DNA from: Comamonas sp. BIGb0124
Lineage (GTDB): Bacteria; Pseudomonadota; Gammaproteobacteria; Burkholderiales; Burkholderiaceae_C
Length of the DNA: 64,000 nt
Direction of reading: 5' to 3'
Assembly: GCF_003752175.1 (NCBI RefSeq)
Contig: NZ_RJVF01000008.1
Coordinates: 248,001 to 312,000 of the forward strand
Part shown: piece by piece, positions 8,400 through 17,473 of the stretch
Position numbering within the stretch: position 1 is the stretch's first letter
Layout of the letters: each line of letters opens with the position of its first letter
Translations under genes and position numbers: made by a program
Notes under the pieces: generated by a model
Databases searched by the model: none
Seen by the model: only the letters and a program-made list of their open reading frames with translations
What the model was told of the DNA's origin: nothing

Positions 8400-9310
8400 T
8401 GCGTTATGCCGTGATCTTTTCGGGCCAGGGCATGCAGCATGCGGCCATGCTGCCCTGGCTGCCCGACAGCCCGCTCACCCGGGCGCTGGAAGCCCGGCTG
8501 GGCCGCGACGACTGGCGCACCGCGCTGGCCGATCCGGACTGGGCCCACGCCAACCGCCACGCACAGATGCTGCTCGCCGCCGTCCAGACCACGGCCTGGC
8601 AAGTCCTGGCGGCCGGGCTGCCGCCGCCGGCTGCCGTGGCGGGCTACAGCGTCGGCGAGCTGGCAGCGGGTGCGGCCGCCGGCGCCTACGACGCCGAGAC
8701 CGCCCTGGCATTGGCCGATTGCCGAGCCCGCCTGATGGATGCCTGCGCCCAGGACCGGCCCGGCGGACTGTTGGCCGTCGGCGGGCTGGCCGAAGCCCGC
8801 CTGGCGGCGCTGTGCGAACAAAGCGGCACACAAGCCGCCATCGTCAACGGCCCCGATGCGTGGATCTGCGGCGGTCCTGACGCCTCGCTGGCCCTGCTGC
8901 AGGACCTGGCCCAGGCCGCAGGCGCGCGCTGTACCCGGCTGAAAGTGGCCGTTCCCTCGCACACCCGCTGGATGCACGCCGCCGCCCGGGCCTTCGCCGA
9001 AGCCCTCGAAGAAATCGAGATGCAGGCACCCCGCGCCTGCCGCTTCGTCAGCAACACCGGGCAGGCCGCCACCACCGCGGCCGAACTGAGGCATGCACTG
9101 GCCTGGCAGATCGACCACACCGTTCAATGGCAGGCCTGCATGGACGAACTGCACGACAGCCAGCCGCGCTGCGTCCTGGAAATCGGCCCCGGCCAGGCAT
9201 TGGCCCGTCTCTGGAATGCCCGTCACCCCGATATCCCTGCACGCAGCATCGACGAGTTCCACTCCGCCGCGTCCGCGATCGGCTGGGTGCTGCGGCATGC
9301 AGAGTACTGA
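8396..9310 (+). CDS. mdcH: Malonyl-CoA:ACP transacylase of malonate decarboxylase
   Basis: 304 aa FabD-like acyltransferase that loads the carrier MdcC with malonyl from malonyl-CoA to start the cycle. The nucleophile motif is GYSVGEL with Ser85, the N-terminal IFSGQGMQ motif is present, and the catalytic histidine lies in VPSHTRWMH. ATGATG at the start overlaps the mdcB stop. It is the last gene of the operon; the next gene starts 33 bases later and is functionally unrelated. Confidence 0.92.
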   Translation: MMRYAVIFSGQGMQHAAMLPWLPDSPLTRALEARLGRDDWRTALADPDWAHANRHAQMLLAAVQTTAWQVLAAGLPPPAAVAGYSVGELAAGAAAGAYDAETALALADCRARLMDACAQDRPGGLLAVGGLAEARLAALCEQSGTQAAIVNGPDAWICGGPDASLALLQDLAQAAGARCTRLKVAVPSHTRWMHAAARAFAEALEEIEMQAPRACRFVSNTGQAATTAAELRHALAWQIDHTVQWQACMDELHDSQPRCVLEIGPGQALARLWNARHPDIPARSIDEFHSAASAIGWVLRHAEY

Positions 9311-9343
9311 AACCGGAAACCACGCTTTGCCATAATTGCGGGC

Positions 9344-9718
9344 ATGCGCAGTTTCCGGTCCTTCCCATTGCTGATCCGCGCCGTCCTGGCGTGGTTCGCT
9401 TTGACGGTGGCGATCGCGACCGCGTCGCCCCTGGTCCACAAGCCCGATCCGCTGCATACGGTCTGTACCGCCGGCGGCGAGGTCCGGGTGCTGATCACCG
9501 ACGCCGGGCACGATGCACCGGCAGCCGGCCACTCGCACGGCCAGTTGGACTGCCCGCTTTGCCTGCTGGCCAAGGCCCCGCCGCCGGCCGCCATCGTGGT
9601 CGTCCGGCTCGCGCCCAGCCCGCTGGCGCATGCGCTCAGGCCCGCTCGCCGGGCGCATCTGGCCACCTCCACCGGTGCGCCCCTGCCGCCTCGCGGCCCG
9701 CCCACCGATCGCGCCTGA
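9344..9718 (+). CDS. DUF2946-like small secreted/membrane protein
   Basis: 124 aa with one N-terminal hydrophobic segment (about residues 8-28), then a short domain containing HSHGQLDCPLCLLAK. The His-plus-CxxC arrangement is typical of DUF2946 proteins, which often sit beside PepSY membrane proteins and metal-uptake genes. The His/Cys motif could bind a metal; the function is not known. The following gene encodes a PepSY protein, consistent with this pairing. Confidence 0.65.
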   Translation: MRSFRSFPLLIRAVLAWFALTVAIATASPLVHKPDPLHTVCTAGGEVRVLITDAGHDAPAAGHSHGQLDCPLCLLAKAPPPAAIVVVRLAPSPLAHALRPARRAHLATSTGAPLPPRGPPTDRA

Positions 9719-9871
9719 CCTTCGCGATCCCGTGGCGTGCACGGGCAGACACACCCGGCCGGCTTCAGGGCGGGTGATTGCTGCTCACGTGCTGCGGTCG
9801 ACTTTTCTTTCGGTACGTTCCCTTTCCACTGGCGCGGCGCATCGGCTTTGAGCCGCGCCGGCCGTCACACC

Positions 9872-11347
9872 ATGTTGTCTGTTCCCCCTCTCTCGGCGAC
9901 CCGTTCGCCCGTGCTTCCCTGGTGGGTCGCTGCCCTGCGGCGCCTCCATCTGTATATCGGATTCCTGGTCGGCCCCTTCCTGCTGGTGGCCGCGCTCAGC
10001 GGCATGGCCTACGCGCTGACGCCCCAGCTCGAGAACTGGCTCTACGCCGACGCCCTGAACACCCGGACCACCGGCGCACCGCTGCCCCTGGCCGACCAGG
10101 TCGCGGCCGCACAGCGCGCGGCCGGTCCCGCCGCAACGCTGTCGGTCGTCCGGCCCGCACCCGGCCCGGGTTTCACCACACGCGTCATGTTCAACGCCCC
10201 CGGGCTCGGCGAATCCGAAAGCCGGGCGATCTTCGTCGACCCGGTGAACGGCGAGGTTCTCGGCGACTACACGGTGTACGGCACCAGCGGCATCCTGCCG
10301 CTGCGGACCGCCATCGACCAGTTCCACCGCGCGCTGCTGCTGGGCACGCCGGGGCGGCTCTACAGCGAACTGGCCGCATCCTGGCTGTGGCTGGCCGCGC
10401 TGGGCGGGTGCGTGCTGTGGGCCTGGCAACGCTGCGCACGCCGGTCGGCAACCCCATCCACCCAGCCGAGCGATGCGACGCGCCTTGCGCCGCCACGCGC
10501 GGCCCTGCGCCGCCGACATGCCACGCTGGGCCTGTGGCTGCTGCTCGTGCTGGTCTTCTTTTCGGCGACGGGGCTGACCTGGTCGAGATACGCAGGCACC
10601 AACATCGGCGCCATGCGCCAGCACTTGGGATGGGCGACACCGACCGTCTCGACCGCCTTGTCCGGTGCGGCCGAACCGGTTTCCGAGCATGCCCATCACG
10701 AAGAGCATGCCCAAACCCCGGCCGCGGGGCACGCGATGCACGGCATGCACCCCCGGGCCGTGGCGCAGGAATCCGGCACGATCGCACCGATCGGGCGCAT
10801 CGATGCCGTACTGGCCGCGGCCCGATCGGCCGGGATCGACGCCGAACGCCTCGAGATCCGCCCCGCCCGACAGGCCGACCGAGCCTGGACCGTCACCGAA
10901 ATCGACCGCCGCTGGCCCACACAAGTGGATGCCGTGGCCATCGATGCCCGCAACCTGGCGATCGTCAGCCGGGCGCGTTTCGAGGACTATCCCCTGGCCG
11001 CCAAGCTGACGCGCTGGGGCGTCGACCTGCACATGGGCGTGCTCTTCGGCTGGCCCAATCAGCTGATGCTGGTACTGGGTGCCGGCGGCCTGGCCGTGAT
11101 GACGGTCTGGGGTTACCTCATGGTCTGGCGCCGGCATCGGGGCACGCAGCCAGCGTATGCCGCGGTGTCGCTGCTGGGCACGTTGCGCCAGGCGCCGCCC
11201 CCGGCGCTTGTCGCCCTGGCCATCGCCACGCTGGGCCTGGCCTGGGCACTGCCGGTGCTCGGCTGGAGCCTGCCTTTCATCGTGTTGCTGGACATCGGCC
11301 TGACCGCGCTGCGCAGGCACCCCTTGCAGCAAGCGTCCAGGCGCTGA
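9872..11347 (+). CDS. PepSY-associated inner-membrane protein with His/Met-rich loop
   Basis: 491 aa membrane protein of the PepSY-TM (PiuB-like) type. A first helix sits about residues 25-48 (LHLYIGFLVGPFLLVAALSG), PepSY-like periplasmic stretches include RAIFVDPVNGEVLGDYT, and further helices appear near residues 168-185, 215-235 and in the C-terminal third. Between helices, about residues 273-293, is an insert rich in His and Met (HAHHEEHAQ, HAMHGMH), which looks metal-binding. Members of this family are tied to iron-siderophore or copper handling. Start chosen at 9872 because the hydrophobic core follows directly and upstream codons are low-complexity. Confidence 0.75.
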   Translation: MLSVPPLSATRSPVLPWWVAALRRLHLYIGFLVGPFLLVAALSGMAYALTPQLENWLYADALNTRTTGAPLPLADQVAAAQRAAGPAATLSVVRPAPGPGFTTRVMFNAPGLGESESRAIFVDPVNGEVLGDYTVYGTSGILPLRTAIDQFHRALLLGTPGRLYSELAASWLWLAALGGCVLWAWQRCARRSATPSTQPSDATRLAPPRAALRRRHATLGLWLLLVLVFFSATGLTWSRYAGTNIGAMRQHLGWATPTVSTALSGAAEPVSEHAHHEEHAQTPAAGHAMHGMHPRAVAQESGTIAPIGRIDAVLAAARSAGIDAERLEIRPARQADRAWTVTEIDRRWPTQVDAVAIDARNLAIVSRARFEDYPLAAKLTRWGVDLHMGVLFGWPNQLMLVLGAGGLAVMTVWGYLMVWRRHRGTQPAYAAVSLLGTLRQAPPPALVALAIATLGLAWALPVLGWSLPFIVLLDIGLTALRRHPLQQASRR

Positions 11348-11392
11348 CCGAAGGCCGGGACCGGCAGCGCCATGCAGCCCTTTGGCCAAACC

Positions 11393-11429
11393 GGCCGGGC
11401 GCAGCCAGCCACCGCTGGCTCGCCCGGCC
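11393..11429. terminator. Long hairpin between convergent genes
   Basis: GGCCGGGCG and AGCCAGC pair with GCTGGCT and CGCCCGGCC around a 4-base loop, with one unpaired base, giving a 16-pair stem between the PepSY gene and the convergent GDPD gene. There is no U-tract, so it may act as a structural block for both directions and not as a classical intrinsic terminator. Confidence 0.45.
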
Positions 11430-11435
11430 TCGGCC

Positions 11436-13847
11436 TCAACGCACCGTCAATTGCACAGGCTCGGAGTAGATCGTGAAACGACCGCCCTTGGCCATGGCGT
11501 GGGTGTGGCCCACCAACACCAGGGCCGTGCCGGGTCCGCTAAACACGGTCTCGCCATTGCTCTGGGCATAGGGTGCGGTGGCCTCGACCACCACCAGTTG
11601 CCGGCTGCTGGACAGGCTGGCCTGTCCGGCCTGGGTCCGGATCTGCACCGGCAGTTCCACGGCGGCGTTCGCGGCCACCGTTTCCGCAGCGGCGGCGCTC
11701 AGCCGCACCGGATAGGCACTCGCCCATTGCGACATGTCCGTCGTCAGGCCGTGGGTGCCGGCCATGTAATAACGTTCGAAGATCGCCTCGTCCCGGAAGG
11801 TCCAGGGCCAGAAGGTCGTGCCGCGATGCTTGGCCGCCTCGAGCACCGCCTCGGGCACGCCGGCGTAGCTGGGGTTGAAGGTCGACGACAGCGGCTGGGT
11901 CGCGCCCAGAATGGCACGCATGCCCTTCTTCACATCGGCGCCGGTGCTCAGGCCGGTCAGGTAGCCGCCCGAAACACCCGGCATGAGCTCGGCCAGGCGC
12001 TTGAGCTGCGCGGCATGGAACGAAATCGCAATCACCTGGTCGGCAACCCCATGACGGTCGACCGCCACCTTCAGCAGATCCACCACCTCGGGCGTCGCAC
12101 TCTTGATCTCGACGAAATGCGTGATCGGCTGGCCCTTGAACTGCGTGAAGAACTCGTCGAGCGTCGGCACCGGCAAGCCGCTGGTCGTGCGCAAGGCACG
12201 AACCTGGGCCAGGGTCATCGATTCGACTGCTCCGGTGCCGTCGGTCGTGCGGTCCACGGTTTCATCGTGCATCACGACCAGGTGACGATCGGTCGTCATG
12301 TAGATGTCGTTCTCGACCGCGTCGGCACCCAGGCGCACCGCCTCGATCGCACCGGCCAGGGTGTTCTCGTCCACCCGTGAAGGCACGCCACGGTGGCCCA
12401 CCACCAACGGCTTGCGCAACAGCGAGCGGGCGGGGAACTTGGCCAGCAGTGCCGTGTAGGGCGCAAGGTCTGCCGCCACCACGCCGTTGACGCCCGAAGT
12501 CAGCAGCCGGGCCGCCGACAGCGCCGAACCGTCCTGCGGCACCGCCCACACCGTCACCAGCATGCGCTGCAGGTAGGCCACCGTCTCGCGCGTGGCGGCT
12601 GCAGCCGGCAGCACCGCGATCTTGGCGCCCGCCTGATTGGTTGCAGCGACCAGGCGGGCCAGATCGGCCGTCCCGCCGCCCACGGTCGATTGCGTGTAGT
12701 CGACGGCAGCCCGCACGCGCGGCATCGCCTGGCGGGCCTGCGCCAGCAGCGCCGGGTCGGCCGACAGCAAGGTCAGATCGACCAGATTGCGCGCCTTGAC
12801 CTGCTCGGCCAGTGCGGTCACCGTCGCTGCATCGGCGATGCTCAGCACAGGAATGGCCCGGGCATCGGCCCGATCCAGCAGGGCCTGCAAGGTCCCCAGG
12901 CTCTGGCCGGAGGCCGTCGACACGTTGAGTGCGCTGTCCAGCGTCACCAGGCTGTTGGCTGCGCCGGCTTGCGATGCCGTCGCGGCGGTCTGTGTCAGCT
13001 CGACCAGCGTCGGGGCCATGGCGACGCCGGTCTGCGGCTCGGCCACGTCGTAGATGTCGCCCAGACTCGGCAAGGCCTCCAGTTGCTCGGTCACCTTGAC
13101 GGCATCGACACGCATGATCGCGCCTGCGGCCTGCAGGCCCAGGCCGCCCTGTGCCGCGCCACCCAGTTCCGCATCGTGCAGCAGCACGTCGTTCAGGTAC
13201 TGGCGCACCCGGCCGCCCTTCACGATCACCGTCGCCTTGTAGGTCTTGCCGGGCTGGATGGCTTCGGAGAACGCAGCCGTCTCGCTCACGATCCAGCCGC
13301 CGTCCTTGCGCTGGGCAAGTTCGGTGCCGTTGCCTGCCGTGGCCGTCTGGCGCACCGCCATCTGGTAGTAGGGCTCGAGGTTGGGCGTATCCGAGGTGCG
13401 GTACATCACGCTCACCCAGCGCGACGTGTTGTTGGCCTGCACGATCGTGAACTCGGCGTCGATCCGGTAGTCGCCCCGGCTGGCCAGCGAGGCCGGCAGG
13501 CGCACGGCGGTGGCCGTGCTGTTGTTGGCCAGGCCGTTGACGAACAGGCTGCCCTCCTGGACATACACCGCGCCGTCCACGCCGTTGGCCTGCTGCCAGC
13601 CGGCCGGCAGCGCACCGGTGGCGATGCCGTCGAAACGCTCGTCGAGCAGCACGACCGGCTCGGGTGCAGGCGGTGTTTCCGGTTCGGGTTCCGGCTCGGT
13701 GGGCGGTGTCCCCGGATCGGGCGTACCGCCACCGGGGATCTCGGTTCCGGGCTGCGTGGGAGCCGCATCGTCGTGGTCATCGGAACCGCCGCAGGCAGCA
13801 AGTGCAAGAGTGGCGGCCATGGCGATGGCAAGGCGTTGGAAATACAC
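11436..13847 (-). CDS. Glycerophosphodiester phosphodiesterase-domain lipoprotein
   Basis: 803 aa. A lipoprotein signal peptide ends in the lipobox LAACGG (Cys about residue 19), followed by a Pro/Glu-rich linker. A first region to about residue 230 looks like a beta-sandwich (GSLFVNGLANNSTATAVRLP). A central region resembles a degenerate TIM barrel, and from about residue 480 a GDPD barrel appears: GHRGVPSRVDENTLAG, AVENDIYMTTDRHLVVMHDE and HFVEIKS carry the expected HR, E, D, H and E residues. It should hydrolyse glycerophosphodiesters to glycerol-3-phosphate at the outer or inner membrane surface. A PhoB-box-like repeat lies upstream, suggesting induction by phosphate limitation. Confidence 0.85.
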   Translation of the reverse strand: MYFQRLAIAMAATLALAACGGSDDHDDAAPTQPGTEIPGGGTPDPGTPPTEPEPEPETPPAPEPVVLLDERFDGIATGALPAGWQQANGVDGAVYVQEGSLFVNGLANNSTATAVRLPASLASRGDYRIDAEFTIVQANNTSRWVSVMYRTSDTPNLEPYYQMAVRQTATAGNGTELAQRKDGGWIVSETAAFSEAIQPGKTYKATVIVKGGRVRQYLNDVLLHDAELGGAAQGGLGLQAAGAIMRVDAVKVTEQLEALPSLGDIYDVAEPQTGVAMAPTLVELTQTAATASQAGAANSLVTLDSALNVSTASGQSLGTLQALLDRADARAIPVLSIADAATVTALAEQVKARNLVDLTLLSADPALLAQARQAMPRVRAAVDYTQSTVGGGTADLARLVAATNQAGAKIAVLPAAAATRETVAYLQRMLVTVWAVPQDGSALSAARLLTSGVNGVVAADLAPYTALLAKFPARSLLRKPLVVGHRGVPSRVDENTLAGAIEAVRLGADAVENDIYMTTDRHLVVMHDETVDRTTDGTGAVESMTLAQVRALRTTSGLPVPTLDEFFTQFKGQPITHFVEIKSATPEVVDLLKVAVDRHGVADQVIAISFHAAQLKRLAELMPGVSGGYLTGLSTGADVKKGMRAILGATQPLSSTFNPSYAGVPEAVLEAAKHRGTTFWPWTFRDEAIFERYYMAGTHGLTTDMSQWASAYPVRLSAAAAETVAANAAVELPVQIRTQAGQASLSSSRQLVVVEATAPYAQSNGETVFSGPGTALVLVGHTHAMAKGGRFTIYSEPVQLTVR

Positions 13848-13899
13848 GGAGGGTCCTTCTTCAAAACATGACAGAAGTCCCCGACCGTAGTCACCGCCG

Positions 13900-13917
13900 A
13901 TGACAAAGCGTTGACAT
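13900..13917 (-). promoter_or_regulatory. Candidate Pho box upstream of the GDPD lipoprotein gene
   Basis: On the minus strand, 53-70 bases before the GDPD start, the sequence ATGTCAACGCTTTGTCAT contains two TGTCA cores 11 bases apart. The PhoB consensus is two CTGTCAT repeats separated by 4 bases, giving the same 11-base period. The match is good in the cores and weaker in the spacer. Confidence 0.5.
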
Positions 13918-14006
13918 TTGCTTCACTTTTCTTTGCACAACTTCACGCAATGCCGCTCTTTTTATCCCCTATCGCGGGCCTTCTCCCAGGAAAGAGCAAT
14001 GCCATC

Positions 14007-14906
14007 TCATGGTAAACCCGCATGCAACTTCACAGCCCGCGAGATCACGCTCTCGGGCGCCAGATATTGGTCGAGCAGGTTGAAATGGTTGTAGTCCTTG
14101 AGCACGTGGATGTCGGGCGCATAACCCTCGATCTGAAGCAGCCTGCCGTAACGCAGCGTCAGGTCGATCCAATGATGCGGCTCCTCTCCCCCCACCAGCA
14201 GCGTCACCGGACCGGCCAGCCGGGGCAGGCGCTGCTCCATGTTGTTGCGAGCGGCCACTTCGGGCGTCAGTTGCAGTTGCGCGTTGAGCGAGGTGTACAT
14301 GGCCGGCCGAGGATCGAAGACCCCACTGATCAGCGTCGCCCCGGCCAAAGGTGGCGCCTGCTCGAGTCCGGCGTAGGTCTGCCAGTCCTGGGCCAGGATG
14401 GCGGCGCACAGATGAGCGCCCGCCGAGTGTCCGCCGATGCTGAGCCGAGCCGGGTCGATGCCGTGATCGGCTCCCTGCCGGTGCAGCCAGGCAAACGCCG
14501 CGAGCGCCGAGTCCACCACCCCGTCGAGGTTCGAACCGGGGCACAGCTCGTAATTGGCGATCACGGCCGTGATGCCCTGTTCGACCAGCCCGGCCGCCAC
14601 AAACGCAAAGGCCGACTTGTCGAGCGCGCGCCAATAGCCGCCATGGAAAAACAGATGGGCCGGGGCCGGCCGGCCGTCGGCACGCGGCGGCGCCCGGTAG
14701 ATGTCGAGGCGGCGGCGCGCATGCTCGCCATACGCCACGTCGAACACCGCATCCAGCGTGTCGCGGGCCTGCGAGTTGATCGCTGCACGCGGCTCGTCGT
14801 AGCGCGTGAAATCGGGCACCGACAGACGGGGATTGAACTGAGCCTCGAGCGCTTCGGGGCTCAAGGCCGACCAGGCCGGGACGGGGGTCAGAAGGGGCGC
14901 ATTCAT
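14007..14906 (-). CDS. Alpha/beta hydrolase (esterase/formamidase-like)
   Basis: 299 aa cytoplasmic alpha/beta hydrolase. The oxyanion motif HGGYW is at about residues 87-91 and the nucleophile elbow GGHSAGAHL is at about residues 148-156. This pair of motifs is typical of the carboxylesterase/kynurenine-formamidase-like group. A histidine near DYNHFNLLDQY toward the C-terminus is a likely third triad member. It is convergent with no neighbour and sits between two phosphoesterase lipoproteins on opposite strands; a shared pathway is not evident. The substrate cannot be told from the sequence. Confidence 0.8.
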   Translation of the reverse strand: MNAPLLTPVPAWSALSPEALEAQFNPRLSVPDFTRYDEPRAAINSQARDTLDAVFDVAYGEHARRRLDIYRAPPRADGRPAPAHLFFHGGYWRALDKSAFAFVAAGLVEQGITAVIANYELCPGSNLDGVVDSALAAFAWLHRQGADHGIDPARLSIGGHSAGAHLCAAILAQDWQTYAGLEQAPPLAGATLISGVFDPRPAMYTSLNAQLQLTPEVAARNNMEQRLPRLAGPVTLLVGGEEPHHWIDLTLRYGRLLQIEGYAPDIHVLKDYNHFNLLDQYLAPESVISRAVKLHAGLP

Positions 14907-15209
14907 GGCGAAGGGAGTTTCCAGACAACACGGATCGATCGATGCTACGTGTTTTCCCGATCCCTTGCAGGGCCGCCCGAGCCCCGCCGGAATGCCCGAT
15001 TTCCCGCCGCGAAATGCTCACGCGCTGCATCTGACGGGACAAGGAAGGGCCTCTTGGGTGCCTGCATCGGACTATTGATTGTTTATTCTCATAGCAAGAG
15101 TCAACGATATCTCAACATATTTCGGCAAGAACCATTCGTTGATTTCATCGAATCGTCATCCCTCGTTCCTACAGTCCGTAACCTTGTTCCCTGCAGGTAC
15201 CCAAGGCCC
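14907..15209. other. Divergent intergenic region, no gene seen
   Basis: About 300 bases between the minus-strand hydrolase and the plus-strand metallophosphoesterase. The middle (15070-15180) is AT-richer than the surroundings and probably holds promoters. A weak 11-base-period repeat, TCAAC-N6-TCAAC at 15101-15116, resembles a poor Pho box; I do not rely on it. Confidence 0.4.
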
Positions 15210-17369
15210 ATGACCGATTCCATTCGCAAAACCTCGCCGCTTTCACTCAACGAACTTCAGGGGCTTCCCGACCGCCAGCGCCGTGCACTGCTGCGTGCCG
15301 GCCTCGGCCTGTCCGTCGGCAGCGCATTGCTGTTGGCGGCCTGCGGCGGCGACGGCAACGACGCGCCCGCCGACGAGAGCGGTGCCGGCGGCACGCCCGT
15401 CGATCCGCCCACCACCACACCGAACCCGGACGAGGGCGGCGGCACGCCGCTGCCGCCCGCCGTGGCCAGCTTCGCGCTGGCGGTGCTGCCCGACACGCAG
15501 TTCTACTCGCGTTATGCCACCGCCGACGAGAACACGCAGTTCCAGCGCATGTACGGTTCGACGCCCTACCTGGCCCAGACCGAATGGATCGCCCGGCATG
15601 CCGCCGACTACAAGATCCCGTTCGCCATCCACCTGGGCGACATCGTCGACCAGCAAGGCAAGCCGGCGCAGTGGGAGATTGCCGATGCAGCCATGCAGGT
15701 GCTCGAAGATGCCGAAGTCCCCTACTCGATCCTCGCCGGCAACCATGACGTGATCCGAGACGTCGACTACGTGAACGCCGGCAGCCAGTCCACCGATACC
15801 GATGCGCAGCGGACCCTGGCCAACGAACCCTATCTGAAGTGGTTTCCGACCACACGAGCGGCCCGGCAGGCCACTTTCGGCGGCCGCGACAGCTCGGGCT
15901 TCCATGAGTTCCACATCTTCGAAGCCGAGGGGCAGTCCTTCCTGGTCCTGTCGCTTTCGTGGCGGGTCTCGGATGCCGGCATCGACTGGGCACGCCAAGT
16001 GCTGGCCCAGCATCCCACGCTGCCGGCCATCCTGGTCAATCACCAGTTGCTCAACATCGCCTCGGACGGCACCAGCCCGCTCGAAGTACCCTACGGACTC
16101 ATGCTCTGGGATCGCCTGATCAAGGACAACGACCAGATCTTCATGACCCTCAACGGCCATTACCACGGTGCCAGCCGCCTCACCAAGACCAATGCCTACG
16201 GCAATGCCGTCGAAGAGATGGTGGTGGACTATCAGATGGCCTACATGGGCGGCAATGCGCTCATGCGGACCTACGAGTTCGACCTGACCCACAACAAGAT
16301 CCGTGTGCTGTCCTTTTCGCCCTGGGTGCCGAGCAAGCCGGTCGAGGCACTCAACGAGTTCGACGTCGCGGTGCTCGCCGAAGACAACCAGCAGTTCGAG
16401 ATCGACATCGATTTCAAGAAACGCTTCGCCCGTTTCAACCCCGGCTTCGCCGCCCCCGCACCGTCGAACCAACCCATCACCGAACGGGTGAAGGCCGCAC
16501 TGCTGGCCAACTACACCGAACCCGAAACGCCCGACCAGAAACCGGCGGCAGACACCGAGGACTACCCCCACGTCTCCTCCACCCTGGCGCACTGGCGTTT
16601 CTTCGGCGGTGCCGCCGATTCCGTGGTGCCCGTGGGTTACGTCGTGCCCGACGAGACGGGCGCCAATCCCATCTACCGCGAGTCGCTGGTCTTCAACGGC
16701 AGCACCATCGGCCAGGAGGGCGACCTGACCTGGGCCGACGACCATCACCATCTCTCGGCGGCCCCCGGCAGCGTCAAGTTCTCCAGCACCACCACAAAGC
16801 CGCTGCGCATGAGCTACTTCACGACACGCTCGGAGGCCGCGCTCAACACGCAGACCTTCGACTCGGGTTACACCGTCGAAGCCTTCATCAAGGTCGATGC
16901 CAGCTGGACCGCCAGCCAGAACGCCTGGATGAACATCATGGAGCGCGACGGCCGCCGAGGCCAGATCGACGGCTTCACCGGCGGCGACGGCGAAGAATGC
17001 CCCATCATCTTCGCCGTCTCCAGCCTGCGCGAAGTGCAATGGGAAGTGCTGCCCGGCAACACGGGCGCCAAGTCGCCGACCTCCAACTGGTCGGGCGAAA
17101 TCATGGCCGGCAAGTGGATCCACGTGGCCATCGTCAACGATCCGGTCCGCCGCGAAACGGTGATGTATGTCGAAGGTGCGCCCGTGCTGCGCAATGCGGC
17201 CGGCGGCGTCGGTATCGCCTACCGCCGTGCGACCGACCGCATGGTCATCGGTGGCGGCGCCTACGCCGGCCAGCGCACCAACGGTTTCCTGGGCCAGATC
17301 GGAGAGATCCGCCTGTGTGCCGAACCCCTGCCGGCCAGCCAGTGGCTGACGGCACGGCGCAGCGCCTGA
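15210..17369 (+). CDS. Calcineurin-like metallophosphoesterase lipoprotein with LamG-like C-terminal domain
   Basis: 719 aa. The N-terminus has a lipobox (LLLAACGG) preceded by an RR-containing region (RQRRALLRAG), then a Thr/Pro-rich linker. The metallophosphoesterase domain spans about residues 90-390: LPDTQFYS, HLGDIVDQ, GNHDVIRD, NHQLLN and NGHYHGA supply the metal ligands. The C-terminal 250 residues (FDSGYTVEAFIKVD, WIHVAIVNDP, GFLGQIGEIRLC) look like a concanavalin/LamG-type jelly roll, which often binds carbohydrate. The start at 15210 removes a long, unrelated upstream extension. Likely an exported phosphomono- or diesterase; the substrate is not determined. Confidence 0.85.
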   Translation: MTDSIRKTSPLSLNELQGLPDRQRRALLRAGLGLSVGSALLLAACGGDGNDAPADESGAGGTPVDPPTTTPNPDEGGGTPLPPAVASFALAVLPDTQFYSRYATADENTQFQRMYGSTPYLAQTEWIARHAADYKIPFAIHLGDIVDQQGKPAQWEIADAAMQVLEDAEVPYSILAGNHDVIRDVDYVNAGSQSTDTDAQRTLANEPYLKWFPTTRAARQATFGGRDSSGFHEFHIFEAEGQSFLVLSLSWRVSDAGIDWARQVLAQHPTLPAILVNHQLLNIASDGTSPLEVPYGLMLWDRLIKDNDQIFMTLNGHYHGASRLTKTNAYGNAVEEMVVDYQMAYMGGNALMRTYEFDLTHNKIRVLSFSPWVPSKPVEALNEFDVAVLAEDNQQFEIDIDFKKRFARFNPGFAAPAPSNQPITERVKAALLANYTEPETPDQKPAADTEDYPHVSSTLAHWRFFGGAADSVVPVGYVVPDETGANPIYRESLVFNGSTIGQEGDLTWADDHHHLSAAPGSVKFSSTTTKPLRMSYFTTRSEAALNTQTFDSGYTVEAFIKVDASWTASQNAWMNIMERDGRRGQIDGFTGGDGEECPIIFAVSSLREVQWEVLPGNTGAKSPTSNWSGEIMAGKWIHVAIVNDPVRRETVMYVEGAPVLRNAAGGVGIAYRRATDRMVIGGGAYAGQRTNGFLGQIGEIRLCAEPLPASQWLTARRSA

Positions 17370-17473
17370 ACACCGCGGCCCAGGGCTTAGTCCCGGGCCA
17401 CCCTTGACGACCCTCAATGTCTGCCACGGCCGCCGGCCTTCCGCGCGGCCCCGGCCACTCCATCGAATCCATC

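Noticed and set aside
7739-9754. 671-codon minus-strand frame opposite mdcB and mdcH
   Set aside because: Low-complexity Gly/Arg/Gln-rich translation with no domain; the sense strand carries well-defined enzymes.
14022-15209. N-terminal 396-codon extension of the metallophosphoesterase frame
   Set aside because: It is antisense to the alpha/beta hydrolase gene and precedes a proper lipoprotein signal peptide, so the real start is at 15210.
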